Shown here piece after piece: positions 1 to 8,320 of a DNA stretch of 64,000 nt; positions within the stretch are counted from its first letter, which is position 1, and each line of letters begins with the position of its first letter. Origin of the DNA: Bacillota bacterium (GTDB lineage Bacteria > Bacillota > Clostridia > Oscillospirales > Oscillospiraceae); the NCBI GenBank assembly GCA_023402075.1, contig JAEXCS010000008.1, positions 8,567 to 72,566 on the forward strand, read 5' to 3'. The position numbers were made by a program, and so were the translations under genes. The notes beneath the pieces were generated by a model that was not told where the DNA came from, made no database searches, and saw only the letters and a list, made by a program, of their open reading frames with translations.

Positions 1-33
1 GGAGTTAACCGGCGCGGCAGACATTTGAAGCTT

Positions 34-435
34 TTATTTTCCCTGAGTTTTCGCAAATTCCCCAATCTTTTTATCCATGTTGGAGATATGTTTTGTCAGC
101 CAGTCCACCACGATTTGATTGGCGCTGATAATCACCAAAATATTGCCACCCGAGGCGGCGTAATCGCTGCGTAGCTTTTGAAGCTGGGCGATGAAGGCGG
201 TATGCGCGGCCTTTTGCTCCGCATAACCCGGATAGCGAATGCGCTGCATATAGCTCTCTTCATCAGCAAAATGCTTTTTGGTGTAGCTGTCCAAAAATTC
301 CAGTAGCTCGCCTATGTATTCTTTGGCCTGATTTCGCTTTCCCGCTTCAAAAAGCTGCTCGGCCTTTTCAAACAGAAGCTTGTGCTGATCGTCAATTTCC
401 CTGACCCCAACAGAGAGATTCGGTGTCCACGGCAT
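34..435 (-). CDS. bacteriohemerythrin
   Basis: A 133-residue single-domain hemerythrin, the usual length for the family. These proteins bind O2 at a carboxylate-bridged di-iron centre inside a four-helix bundle and probably serve oxygen sensing or scavenging in an anaerobe. Visible ligand candidates are His18 (DDQH), His55 and Glu59 (HFADE), His78 (HTAF), His116 and Asp121 (HISNMD). The position that is usually the first His of the HxxxH pair is Gln74 (QKAAH), so one classical iron ligand appears substituted. The start is preceded by an AAGGGGG ribosome-binding site and its own promoter. It is monocistronic. Family assignment is firm; iron stoichiometry is uncertain because of Gln74. Confidence 0.93.
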   Translation of the reverse strand: MPWTPNLSVGVREIDDQHKLLFEKAEQLFEAGKRNQAKEYIGELLEFLDSYTKKHFADEESYMQRIRYPGYAEQKAAHTAFIAQLQKLRSDYAASGGNILVIISANQIVVDWLTKHISNMDKKIGEFAKTQGK

Positions 436-473
436 GGTGATTCCCCCTTTTTATATGTTTAATTTGCTTTACT

Positions 474-502
474 ATCATACATCATCACAGGCCGATGTTC
501 AA
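474..502 (-). promoter_or_regulatory. sigma-A promoter of the hemerythrin gene
   Basis: On the minus strand, TTGAAC (497-502) and TATGAT (474-479) are separated by 17 bp, about 40 bp upstream of the hemerythrin start. The rest of the 436-712 gap shows no gene. Confidence 0.6.
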
Positions 503-712
503 CTGTTCCGTGAATAAACCGAATGCATATTAAAAAAACATATATGAAAAGCACCGATGCTCACAGAAGATAAATTCTTGGGAAAACAAAAAAGTGCGGC
601 GGTGTGATTACTTCCCGTGGCCCATCTGCGGCCCGGAAAGACGAGGGTTCGTTCGGGGTGTATCAGGTTTGCCAAAGACGGACAGGTCCCCCAAAATCAG
701 TTCGGGAGCAAT

Positions 713-1009
713 TTAAATAGCGCTTTCTGGGTCGATGCACGCGGCCATATATTCAAAGTGCTTTTTATCCAACGGGTTGCCGCTGGTTGCCGCCACCTGA
801 TTTGCATATTGAAGATCGTCCGCAAGGACAAACATATACACATAGCTTATGCCGTCCTCTTTGCTCATAAAGTAGACTTCAAGGTGCTCCCTCTCATTTT
901 TAAGCGTTTCCTCACCCTTTTCCTTGTTGGCTGTTAAAAAATCAATCCACTCGCGGGCAACGGCTTCCTTACCTGCCTTGACTTTGGCTTTCAATAGCAC
1001 CGCATCCAT
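713..1009 (-). CDS. small DUF6176-like protein
   Basis: A 98-residue soluble protein starting MDAVLLKAKVKAGKE, with GGGAGG just upstream of the start. The pattern (N-terminal strand with a KxKxGK motif, then 'REWIDFL', central acidic helix, 'YVYMFVLADD') resembles the DUF6176 group, which has a ferredoxin-like/dimeric alpha-beta-barrel look. Function is unknown. It stands alone under its own promoter, next to but not co-transcribed with the hemerythrin (277-bp gap). The family name is from pattern memory; the gene itself is well supported by its RBS and promoter. Confidence 0.75.
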   Translation of the reverse strand: MDAVLLKAKVKAGKEAVAREWIDFLTANKEKGEETLKNEREHLEVYFMSKEDGISYVYMFVLADDLQYANQVAATSGNPLDKKHFEYMAACIDPESAI

Positions 1010-1057
1010 TTAAATTTCCTCCCGTCATAATTATTGAATTAGCTTTAACTAACCACT

Positions 1058-1087
1058 ATTATGGCATAAAAATTTAAGCACTGTCAA
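1058..1087 (-). promoter_or_regulatory. sigma-A promoter of the DUF6176-like gene
   Basis: On the minus strand, a perfect TTGACA (1082-1087) lies 18 bp from CATAAT (1058-1063), about 50 bp upstream of the start codon. Confidence 0.65.
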
Positions 1088-1163
1088 GTACAACGCAGGC
1101 CCCTGCCGCTTGCGGAAGATATCAAACGCCCGTGCATTGAATACACTGGTATGAAAGGAGTGA

Positions 1164-1586
1164 ATGCCCGTGTTTGACAGGGTCGCAGCACCGCGCGTAG
1201 ACATTTATGACGGTATCACAAACGAATACTATGGAAGATCAATTTTCCCTGTTACCACAGAGATTGAAGACAGCCTACTCCAAATCGTGAACTATGAGGG
1301 AACGCCCAGAGCAATGCTGTTTCAGGACGACACGTTTCTTCCCGCGTCCGAAAGCTATGTTCCACCGGGGCTTTTTGAAAAGGTCAGGCGCAACGGAATT
1401 GTCCGGGCAACCTTTCGGGATGTAAATTCCCAGCTTTGGGTGCCCGTGGAAATTCATATGAGCTTTGACTCGCAGGTGCGTGGAAACCTGCTGGGTGACA
1501 AATATCATTTCGACAGCGTTATATATACGGATATCGATGTGCAGGATGTAAAGGTGCTTCCTCAGGGACCGACAGTTATCACGTAA
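1164..1586 (+). CDS. hypothetical protein, 140 aa
   Basis: I do not recognise this protein. It is a soluble, strand-rich sequence without signal peptide or membrane segment. It begins with ATG CCC GTG, and AAAGGAG lies just upstream. Spacing to the ATG is short (3 nt), so the in-frame GTG two codons later is an equally good start. It contains 'RVDIYDG', a Phe/Val-rich middle and 'HFDSVIYTDIDVQDVKVLPQG' style beta hairpins. It ends in a strong intrinsic hairpin and is divergent from the DUF6176-like gene. It could be a small phage-like or spore-coat type protein, but nothing in the sequence decides this. Confidence 0.7.
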   Translation: MPVFDRVAAPRVDIYDGITNEYYGRSIFPVTTEIEDSLLQIVNYEGTPRAMLFQDDTFLPASESYVPPGLFEKVRRNGIVRATFRDVNSQLWVPVEIHMSFDSQVRGNLLGDKYHFDSVIYTDIDVQDVKVLPQGPTVIT

Positions 1587-1591
1587 AATAA

Positions 1592-1637
1592 ATTTACTCC
1601 CGGAAGCCTGCTGTTCGGCAGGCTTCCGGGAGTAAAT
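1592..1637. terminator. bidirectional hairpin terminator
   Basis: A perfect 20-bp stem (1592-1611 with 1618-1637) and a 6-nt loop lie between the convergent 140-aa gene and the YfcC gene. The arms begin and end AT-rich, so it can work in both directions. Confidence 0.8.
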
Positions 1638-1656
1638 ATGTAGGGTGCTGTCACGT

Positions 1657-3042
1657 TTAGGAAAAGTTAATGGCAAGGGCAATGGCCATCAGCACCATCT
1701 GGGTCAGCAGCAGCATCCCAAACAGGGGGACAAACCACTTCCACCATTTTTCAACCTTTACGCCTGCAATACCGCATACGATGGGGGCCGAAGCAGTGGG
1801 CCACAGAATGTTGGACAGGCCGTCGCCAAACTGGAAGGCCAGCACCGCCACCTGCCGGGGGACATCCAGCAGGTCGGATAGGGGAGCCATGATGGGCATG
1901 CTGACCACCGCCTGACCGGAGCCGGAGGGAATCACAAAGTTTAAAAGCGTCTGGACCAGCAGCATGGCTTCTCCGGCCAACCACCGGGGCAGATACGACA
2001 GGGGGATGGACATGCCGTACACCACGGTATCGATAATGTTGCCTGCCTGAAGCACCATCAGAATGCCCCGGGCAAGGCCAATCATCATGCATGCCATGGC
2101 AATATCCGTAAAGCTCTTGGCAATCAAATCGGCAATTTTGTTGGGGGACCAGCCCATAATGGCGGCGCTGATCAGGCCCATCAGCAAAAATACGGCGGCC
2201 AGCTCTTCAAAATACCAGTCGTAGTCCTTGGTTCCGATGACAATCACCACGATGCCCCCAAGCAGCACCAGAAGCACCAGCTTTTCCCGCAGGCCAAAGG
2301 CGTGGTTCTCTATGTTCTTATCTGCCTGAATGCCGCCGGAAGTGCCGTACATCAGACTTTTAGTGGGGTCTGCCTGAATCTTCATCGCATAGCGCATCGT
2401 GTAGATGGAGGCAACCACAATCATGGCAAGGTGGCAAAAAATACGGAAGTCCCAGCCGGACATCACCTGCAAGCCCGCGATGCTTTGGGCCGTGCCTACG
2501 GTAAAGGGATTCATAAACGCGCCGGAGTAGCCAAGCCCCGTGCCAAGCGCCACAATGGCAAGACCCACGATGGCATCGTATCCCATAGCCAAAGCAATGC
2601 CGACAAAAATGGGGATGAAGGGGAACATCTCCTCAAACACGCCGATGGTGGAGGATGCAAAGCCGATCAGCGTGATAAAAATGGGAATGATCAGCGCTCG
2701 CTGCTTGCCTTTCAGAACCCGCAGCAGCCCAGCCACCAGTCCGTTAAATGCGCCGGTGGAAATAATGAGACCGATGGAGGCATAGGCAATAAACACAAAA
2801 AACAGCACGCCGCCCGCGTCAACAAAGCCGTTGTACACACAGCGCAGCATTTCAAACAGCCCCACAGGAGAGCTTTCCACCGCGCGATAGGTTCCGGCGA
2901 GAATTAGCCTGCCATCCCGCTCAAATTCTCCGGCGGGAAGAATCCATGTAAGAATTGTACAGATGGCAATAATGCTCATCAACAGTACGTAAATGTGAGG
3001 CATTTCCAGCCGTCGCTTCTTTTTTACAAGTGTGTCTCCCAT
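1657..3042 (-). CDS. YfcC family (DcuC-like) membrane transporter
   Basis: A 461-residue integral membrane protein with about 11-12 hydrophobic segments. The short basic N-terminus (VKKKRRLEMPHIYVLL) and an early 'ILPAGEFERDG' loop are typical of the YfcC/C4-dicarboxylate anaerobic carrier superfamily. A second pseudo-repeat carries 'PSGSGQAVVSMPIMAPLSD', the polar substrate/cation hairpin of these ion-transporter-like carriers, and 'LSNILWPTAS'. The substrate is not evident. The gene follows the M20 amidohydrolase by 29 bp on the same strand, so the pair probably imports and hydrolyses a peptide or N-acyl/aminobenzoyl-type amide, as in abgT-abgAB loci. Full length, no defects. Confidence 0.88.
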   Translation of the reverse strand: MGDTLVKKKRRLEMPHIYVLLMSIIAICTILTWILPAGEFERDGRLILAGTYRAVESSPVGLFEMLRCVYNGFVDAGGVLFFVFIAYASIGLIISTGAFNGLVAGLLRVLKGKQRALIIPIFITLIGFASSTIGVFEEMFPFIPIFVGIALAMGYDAIVGLAIVALGTGLGYSGAFMNPFTVGTAQSIAGLQVMSGWDFRIFCHLAMIVVASIYTMRYAMKIQADPTKSLMYGTSGGIQADKNIENHAFGLREKLVLLVLLGGIVVIVIGTKDYDWYFEELAAVFLLMGLISAAIMGWSPNKIADLIAKSFTDIAMACMMIGLARGILMVLQAGNIIDTVVYGMSIPLSYLPRWLAGEAMLLVQTLLNFVIPSGSGQAVVSMPIMAPLSDLLDVPRQVAVLAFQFGDGLSNILWPTASAPIVCGIAGVKVEKWWKWFVPLFGMLLLTQMVLMAIALAINFS

Positions 3043-3071
3043 AAATCAAATCTCCTTCTCCAAAATCATTT

Positions 3072-4262
3072 TCAGCCTTTTTCCTTCAGCGCCCGCTGAA
3101 AGTCGCTGCGCACAGCGATGCGAAATGCTTCGTCGTTTAAAACCCGCAGGGCAAGTCCTGCCAGCGTGCAGGCACCCCGCTCCATAGCGCGGTGGGCGGC
3201 GGGCAGAAGCGTTGCGTCTCGCAGCTTTTCTGTGTGGAGAGGCAGGGCCTCGTCAGTAATGGAAATCAGGGGCTGTATGGAGGGGCAGCGATAGCTGACG
3301 TTGCCAAGATCAGAGGAACCGGAGGCGGGCAAAATTTCTCCCACGGTTTCCCCGTTTTCTGCAAGCAGGCGGGCCGTCTCGATTTCAAGCGCGTTCACCC
3401 GCACCATGTCGTCAAAGTCCAGCAGGCCGGGGGTGAAGGTGACCGTGCAGTCCATGGCCGTGGCCGCGCCCTCGGCGCAGCGGCGGACAATGCGGTCCAT
3501 CTCCGCCAGCTTGCCCCGGGAATCCGTGCGGAACTCCAGCCGAATTTTTGCGTAGCCGGGGATTGTGTTGGGAAAGCTGCCCCCCTCCAGCAAAACGGCG
3601 TTGAACCGCACATCCTGAGTAAAGCTCTCCCGCCGGGCATCTACCAAATCCAAAAATTTCCGGGCCGCGGCCAAAGCGCTGGCCCCCGCCCAGGGATTGG
3701 CTGCCGCGTGGGCCTCTCGCCCGTAAAACTCCGCCACATAGCACCGCAGGCTTAAAACGTCCATATCCGGGAAGGACACGCCGCCGCTGAAGCTATGCAT
3801 CATCACCGCCAGATCCAGATCGTCGAACACGCCATCCGACGCCATGGGGATTTTCGCACCGTTTTCCTCCTCTGCCGGGGTACCGATGATTTGCACGGTG
3901 CCGGAAAAACGGTCCTTCAGCCGCATCATGGCAAGGCCGGCCAGCACGGAAAGAGGTCCATGGAGATTATGCCCGCAGCCATGGCCGATCACTGGCAGAG
4001 CGTCGTACTCCGCCAAAAAGGCAACTTTTGGCCCCTCGCCGTTTTTCAGCGTGGCGCGATAGGCTGTGCCATATCCCAGCTTCTCCTGAAAAAAGGGATA
4101 TTCCACCTCGAAGCCTGCCTGCTCCAGCAGTTTCGCCATGGCTGCGCTGGATTGCTCCTCATGATAGGGAAGCTCCGCGTAGTCAAAAAGCTGCCTGACA
4201 AGCTGCTGTGCGTCCTCCGCTTCTGCGCGGACTGCCGCCTGAATTTCCGATGGCTGCACCAT
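3072..4262 (-). CDS. M20 family metallopeptidase / amidohydrolase
   Basis: A 396-residue M20D-type zinc amidohydrolase, related to AbgB and IAA-amino-acid hydrolases, which cleave amide bonds of N-acyl amino acids or dipeptides. Metal-site residues are visible: Cys96 and His98 in GHGCGH, the Glu131/132 pair in PAEEE, and His156 in MMHSFS. The inserted dimerisation domain lies roughly at residues 165-280 and a C-terminal catalytic His is in 'PLHTE'. No signal peptide, so it acts in the cytosol. It is the first gene of a two-gene operon with the YfcC transporter; an inverted repeat upstream may be an operator. The exact substrate is unknown. Confidence 0.88.
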   Translation of the reverse strand: MVQPSEIQAAVRAEAEDAQQLVRQLFDYAELPYHEEQSSAAMAKLLEQAGFEVEYPFFQEKLGYGTAYRATLKNGEGPKVAFLAEYDALPVIGHGCGHNLHGPLSVLAGLAMMRLKDRFSGTVQIIGTPAEEENGAKIPMASDGVFDDLDLAVMMHSFSGGVSFPDMDVLSLRCYVAEFYGREAHAAANPWAGASALAAARKFLDLVDARRESFTQDVRFNAVLLEGGSFPNTIPGYAKIRLEFRTDSRGKLAEMDRIVRRCAEGAATAMDCTVTFTPGLLDFDDMVRVNALEIETARLLAENGETVGEILPASGSSDLGNVSYRCPSIQPLISITDEALPLHTEKLRDATLLPAAHRAMERGACTLAGLALRVLNDEAFRIAVRSDFQRALKEKG

Positions 4263-4299
4263 GGTCGATTTCCTCCCCGCAAAAAAATATGTGTGAACC

Positions 4300-4331
4300 G
4301 TGTAAGCGTTTGATTGTTAACACGCTAACAC
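4300..4331. promoter_or_regulatory. candidate operator upstream of the M20-YfcC operon
   Basis: The inverted repeat GTGTAAGCGT / ACGCTAACAC (9 of 10 complementary, 12-nt spacer) sits about 40 bp before the M20 start in an AT-rich promoter region. The AAGCGT/ACGCTA halves recall LacI-type operators, but no regulator gene is adjacent. The rest of 4263-4452 shows no gene. Confidence 0.35.
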
Positions 4332-4452
4332 TTTAGCTAGATAATAAGATATCACATAAAACCAAAGACCGCAAGAGCATTCTTCAAATAATATGAACAA
4401 AAAATTAATATATTAGGGGAATCACGCTGTACACTGCTCCGAAAGCAAAGGC

Positions 4453-4477
4453 GCGGGACGGATAAACTCCGTCCCGC
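4453..4477. terminator. hairpin after the ECF S-component gene
   Basis: A 10-bp GC-rich stem (4453-4462 with 4468-4477) with loop TAAAC lies downstream of the leftward S-component gene. The U-tract on the minus strand is weak. Confidence 0.5.
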
Positions 4478-4548
4478 GTCTATTTGAATTTTGTAGCTGA
4501 AGATAACGCCGCCGTGCCCTCACAGGAATAATCGCCCGGAAGGTATGC

Positions 4549-5097
4549 TCAAAGGGTTGGAAAGCGGCTTCGCACAAAGGCACTTTTTCGCAGCGCCGCT
4601 GCCAGAAACACAGAGACAACCACGCCAAAGCCCGCCTGCACCAAATTGCCGGGGATTCCCCCCGCTGCGCCGACCCAGCTATGCAGCAGCAGCGCGTCAA
4701 ACAGCCAGTAGCCCGCCACCATAAAAATCTCTCCTCCAAGAGCGGAGAAAATCATGCCACCGGTGCGGTCCTTCAAAAGGCGGTGCAAAAACCCGGCGGT
4801 TAAAGCCACCACGGCTTTAATTACCAGCGTGGCGGGGACATATACCATATAGCCGGACAGCGCGTCCGCCATGGCGGAACCGATTCCGCCTGCCAGTGCG
4901 CCCGCCCACGGCCCCAGTAAAAATGCCCCCAGCAGAACCACCGTGTCTCCCAGATTCAGATAGCCCCCTGTGGGCGAGGGGATGCGGATAACCATGGTGG
5001 CGGCACAGGTCAGCGCTGCCAGCAGCGCTGTAATGACAATTCCCCGTACCCGTCTGTCCGCTGCGGAAAAATGCTCTGTTCCAAATCCGTTTTCCAT
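4549..5097 (-). CDS. ECF transporter S component (substrate-binding membrane subunit)
   Basis: A 182-residue membrane protein with about five to six helices. It shows the hallmarks of group II ECF vitamin transporter S subunits: 'VIRIPSPTGGYLNLGD' after helix 1, then 'LLGAFLLGPWAGALAGGIGSAMADALSGY' with small-residue packing motifs that contact EcfT. The cognate EcfA/EcfT energising module is not nearby, as is normal for shared-module transporters. It is divergently transcribed from a MocR-type regulator (start about 110 bp away), the arrangement seen for vitamin B6-related uptake genes. A pyridoxine-type substrate is therefore a reasonable inference, weakened by the missing PLP lysine in that regulator. 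Confidence 0.85.
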   Translation of the reverse strand: MENGFGTEHFSAADRRVRGIVITALLAALTCAATMVIRIPSPTGGYLNLGDTVVLLGAFLLGPWAGALAGGIGSAMADALSGYMVYVPATLVIKAVVALTAGFLHRLLKDRTGGMIFSALGGEIFMVAGYWLFDALLLHSWVGAAGGIPGNLVQAGFGVVVSVFLAAALRKSAFVRSRFPTL

Positions 5098-5130
5098 TTT
5101 CTATGGCTCCCTCCGGCATCAATTGAGCTG

Positions 5131-5178
5131 ATTATAGCCTTTATATGGTATGATTAAAATAACCAAATTTTAAAATTT
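5131..5178. promoter_or_regulatory. divergent promoter/operator region between S component and MocR regulator
   Basis: TATAAT on the minus strand (5131-5136) has no good -35, which suggests an activator-dependent promoter for the S component. On the plus strand an extended -10 (TGGTATGAT, around 5147) can serve the regulator gene. A 14-bp perfect AT palindrome (5165-5178) lies between them and is a candidate regulator site. Confidence 0.45.
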
Positions 5179-5205
5179 TGATAAGTTCAGATGGAGGTGT
5201 ACGCT

Positions 5206-6618
5206 ATGCTGACCTATTCTATGGAGAACCGGGGCGGGCTGACGCTGTATGAATATCTTTACCGCTGCATCCGGGCGGATATTCTCTCGGGCGTGCTTTC
5301 TGTTGGGGAAAGGCTTCCCTCCAAGCGGGCGCTGGCGGAGCATCTTGGGGTGTCGGTCATCACGGTGGAGGGGGCGTATCAGCAGCTTGAAGCGGAGGGC
5401 TATGTTCGCGCCCGGCCCCGCAGCGGATTTTTTGTGGCGCAGGTGGAGATGAGCACTTCGCCTGATCTGCCCCCATCAAAGCCGACCTGGGAAGGCCGAG
5501 TGGAAACAGCCGCTTTCCCAGAGCAAAAATGGAAGCTGGACCTGAAGACAAACCGAGTGGATGCGACACGGTTTCCGCTGGCGGCATGGGCACGACTGAC
5601 GCGCCAGGTGCTGGCGGAGAAAGGGGCCGCCCTTCTCGCGCCTCTGCCCAATCAGGGGCTTTTGGCTCTGCGGAGGGCCATCTGTGCCGACCTGCGGGAT
5701 TTTCGCGGCCTGTATGCCGCACCGGAGCAAATTGTGGTGGGCGCGGGGGCAGAGTATCTCTATATCCTGCTGGCCCAGCTTCTGGGCCGGGATGCGGTTC
5801 TGGCGGTGGAAGATCCGGGCTATCCGAAAATCCGGCAGGTATATGAAAACAGCGGCGTACGCTGCGTTCCGCTGTCGCTGGACAGCGAGGGCATGGCCCC
5901 TGCCACTCTATGGGACTCTGGAGCGCGGGCGGCACACCTGTCTCCGGCTCACCAGTACCCCACCGGACTGGTGACGCCCATCCGGCGGCGGCAGGAGCTG
6001 CTGCGCTGGGCGGAGAAACGGGACGGTATCATTATCGAGGACGATTATGACAGCGAGCTGCGCTTCACCGGGCGGCCCATTCCTCCCTTGCAAAGCATTG
6101 ACGGCGGGGGACGGGTGGCATATCTCAACACCTTTTCCCAGACCATCGCTCCTTCCATGCGAATGGGTTTCGTGGTGCTTCCACCACGACTTTTGCAGCA
6201 GTACCGCCAAAAGCTGGGATTTTACGCCTGCACCGTCCCCGCAACAGAGCAGTTTGTTCTGGCCCGGTTTCTGGAGCAGGGGTACTACGAACGGCACCTG
6301 GCCCGAATGCGGACGGAATATCGCTCCCGTCGTGCCGCTGTGCTGGAAGCGTTTCGCCGCAGTCCCTTTGCCAGCCGGGTCCACATCGCGGAGCAGGGGG
6401 CAGGGCTTCACTTCCTTTTGCGGCTGGACACAGGCCGAAGTGACAGGGAGCTGGATGAAAGAGCGCGTGCGATGGGTGTTCGGCTGGGCTTTTTATCGGA
6501 ATATACCCAGCGGCGGACGGCTGAATTTGATCACACACTGGTGGTAAATTACGCGGGGCTGGAGCGGGCACACCTGCCGCAGGCCATGGCGCTTCTGGCG
6601 AAAATTTTTGCGGAGTGA
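5206..6618 (+). CDS. MocR/PdxR-type GntR regulator with aminotransferase-like domain
   Basis: A 470-residue fusion of an N-terminal GntR winged helix (about residues 8-75) and a fold-type I aminotransferase-like effector domain, which normally senses PLP. The start is taken at 5206 because an in-frame upstream ATG at 5191 overlaps the GGAGGTG ribosome-binding site. The effector domain keeps EDDYDSE (Asp/Tyr near the PLP ring). The lysine that forms the PLP Schiff base, usually in a F-S-K-T motif, is Gln312 (NTFSQT; codon 6139-6141). It is divergent from an ECF S component and probably controls it. Either PLP is bound non-covalently or another ligand is sensed. Confidence 0.9.
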   Translation: MLTYSMENRGGLTLYEYLYRCIRADILSGVLSVGERLPSKRALAEHLGVSVITVEGAYQQLEAEGYVRARPRSGFFVAQVEMSTSPDLPPSKPTWEGRVETAAFPEQKWKLDLKTNRVDATRFPLAAWARLTRQVLAEKGAALLAPLPNQGLLALRRAICADLRDFRGLYAAPEQIVVGAGAEYLYILLAQLLGRDAVLAVEDPGYPKIRQVYENSGVRCVPLSLDSEGMAPATLWDSGARAAHLSPAHQYPTGLVTPIRRRQELLRWAEKRDGIIIEDDYDSELRFTGRPIPPLQSIDGGGRVAYLNTFSQTIAPSMRMGFVVLPPRLLQQYRQKLGFYACTVPATEQFVLARFLEQGYYERHLARMRTEYRSRRAAVLEAFRRSPFASRVHIAEQGAGLHFLLRLDTGRSDRELDERARAMGVRLGFLSEYTQRRTAEFDHTLVVNYAGLERAHLPQAMALLAKIFAE

Positions 6619-6773
6619 CGCCGCGGACGCCGCTGCGGGGTGGGCTGTGCCAGTTCCGGGCGGGGTGCGTTTCCTGCGCTTGTTTTGGGAAGACCCGCTA
6701 AAGCAAAGCGAGTGGCCTTCCTGCAAAAATGGCGTGGCAGGTGGAATCCTGAGGGCCAAAATAAAAAGAAAAA

Positions 6774-6804
6774 TCAGGGCTGCGGCGATTCGCCGCAGCC
6801 CTGA
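6774..6804 (-). terminator. intrinsic terminator of the thiolase gene
   Basis: A 14-bp GC-rich stem (6774-6787 with 6791-6804) with a 3-nt loop is followed on the minus strand by a long T-rich tract. It lies just beyond the thiolase stop codon. Confidence 0.85.
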
Positions 6805-6831
6805 TTACTGTCAATGTCTCAACTTAAAGAA

Positions 6832-8088
6832 TCAGCACTTCTCGAAAATGGTGGCAACGCCCATGCCGCCGCCGATGCACAGGGTGGCAAGACCCTTCTT
6901 GGCGTCGTCCCGCTTCTTCATCTCGTGGAGCAGGGTGACGATAATCCGTGCGCCGGAAGCACCCACGGGGTGGCCCAGAGAGATGGCACCGCCGTTGACG
7001 TTGACCTTGCTCATGTCAAACTTCAGCTCGCGAGCCACAGCGATAGACTGGGCGGCGAAAGCCTCGTTGGCCTCGACCAGGTCGATGTCCTCGATGGAAA
7101 CGCCGGCCTTTTCCATGGCCTGACGGGAAGCGGGGACGGGGCCTACGCCCATGATCTTGGGATCCACGCCGCCCTGGCCCCAGCCGATGAGCTTGGCCAT
7201 GGGCTTCAGGCCGTATTTCTCAACAGCCTCGCCGGAAGCCAATACGATAGCGGCCGCGCCGTCGTTAATACCGGAAGCGGAAGCAGCGGTGACACGGGGT
7301 GTGCCCTTGTCGTCGGTTTCCTGCGCGCCGGTGACCTCAAAAGTATGTACCACCTGAGGATTGGGGGACTCGGGACCCACGGGGAACGCGCCCTTCATCT
7401 TGACCACACCATCCATAGTGGTGCCGGCACGGGGGAATTCGTCCTTCTTGAAGTCCACAAAGTCCTTCTTGACCTTCACGGGGACGGCGACGATCTCGTC
7501 ATCAAACTTGCCGGCATTCTGAGCAGCTTCGCACTTCTGCTGAGAGGAGACGGCAAACTCGTCCTGCTCCTTGCGGGTGATGCCCCACACATCGCAGATG
7601 TTTTCGGCGGTAGTGCCCATGTGATAGTTGTTGTATGCGTCCCACAGGCCGTCCTTGATCATGGAGTCCACCAGCTTCTTGTCGCCCATGCGGGCGCCCC
7701 AGCGGGCATCGGGAGCGATGTAGGGAGCAGCAGACATGTTCTCCGTGCCGCCGCAGACCACCACGTCGGAGTCGCCGGCCAGAATGGAGCGGGCACCCTC
7801 GATGACAGACTTCATGCCGGAGCCGCAGACCATGCCCACGGTGTAGGCGGGAACGGCAAAGGGAATGCCGGACTTGACAGCCACCTGACGGGCAACGTTC
7901 TGGCCAAGGCCGGAAGTCAGGATGCAGCCGAACATAACCTCGTCCACCTGCTCGGGCTTCACGCCCGCGCGGTTCAGGGCTTCCTTAACCACGATGGCTC
8001 CAAGGTCGGCGGCGGGAATGCCCTTCAGGGCTCCGCCAAAAGAACCGATGGCTGTACGGCAGCAATTCACGACATAAAGTTCTTTCAT
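6832..8088 (-). CDS. thl: acetyl-CoA C-acetyltransferase (thiolase)
   Basis: Condenses two acetyl-CoA to acetoacetyl-CoA, the first step of butyrate formation and related pathways in anaerobes. Catalytic residues are visible: Cys88 in VCGSG, the NEAF motif, His373 in GHPVG and Cys404 in CIGGGMG. The start at 8088 is fixed by TGGAGGAA just upstream; a longer in-frame extension covers the 5' leader and promoter and should be discarded. At 418 residues it is about 25 longer than usual thiolases (near 392). The extra segment lies around residues 229-262, before the 'VTAASASG' strand. It has its own promoter and terminator and no hbd/crt/bcd neighbours here. Confidence 0.94.
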   Translation of the reverse strand: MKELYVVNCCRTAIGSFGGALKGIPAADLGAIVVKEALNRAGVKPEQVDEVMFGCILTSGLGQNVARQVAVKSGIPFAVPAYTVGMVCGSGMKSVIEGARSILAGDSDVVVCGGTENMSAAPYIAPDARWGARMGDKKLVDSMIKDGLWDAYNNYHMGTTAENICDVWGITRKEQDEFAVSSQQKCEAAQNAGKFDDEIVAVPVKVKKDFVDFKKDEFPRAGTTMDGVVKMKGAFPVGPESPNPQVVHTFEVTGAQETDDKGTPRVTAASASGINDGAAAIVLASGEAVEKYGLKPMAKLIGWGQGGVDPKIMGVGPVPASRQAMEKAGVSIEDIDLVEANEAFAAQSIAVARELKFDMSKVNVNGGAISLGHPVGASGARIIVTLLHEMKKRDDAKKGLATLCIGGGMGVATIFEKC

Positions 8089-8248
8089 GATGTTCCTCCA
8101 TTTTTCAAATAAATTCTTGCGCGGCAAAAGCCGCTTCGGACCGTTGGGAAATTCCCCGGAAACGCGGCGGCGGAGGGGCGTGACAGATGGGCCTGACATC
8201 TCCGTCAGAACCCTTCCGAAAGGCCCGCTCCTAACTGCTGTTGATTTT

Positions 8249-8277
8249 ATTATAGAGAAGTTTTGCCTGTCCGTCAA
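8249..8277 (-). promoter_or_regulatory. strong sigma-A promoter of thl
   Basis: On the minus strand, TTGACG (8272-8277) and a perfect TATAAT (8249-8254) are separated by 17 bp. It predicts a 5' leader of about 150 nt, GC-rich with a short GCGGC/GCCGC hairpin near 8119-8132. Confidence 0.8.
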
Positions 8278-8320
8278 TGGGAAAAGAGGTACTTTCAAAA
8301 TATTTGTTAAACTTTTGACA

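Noticed and set aside
617..937. Rightward 106-codon frame opposite the DUF6176-like gene
   Set aside because: Antisense to a gene that has a promoter and RBS; its own translation has no recognisable features.
6814..8112. Rightward 432-codon frame opposite thl
   Set aside because: High-GC antisense frame of a certain gene; His/Gly/Ala-rich translation without features.
8089..8298. 70-residue N-terminal extension of the thiolase
   Set aside because: It translates through the TATAAT promoter and leader, and a good RBS lies right before the start at 8088.
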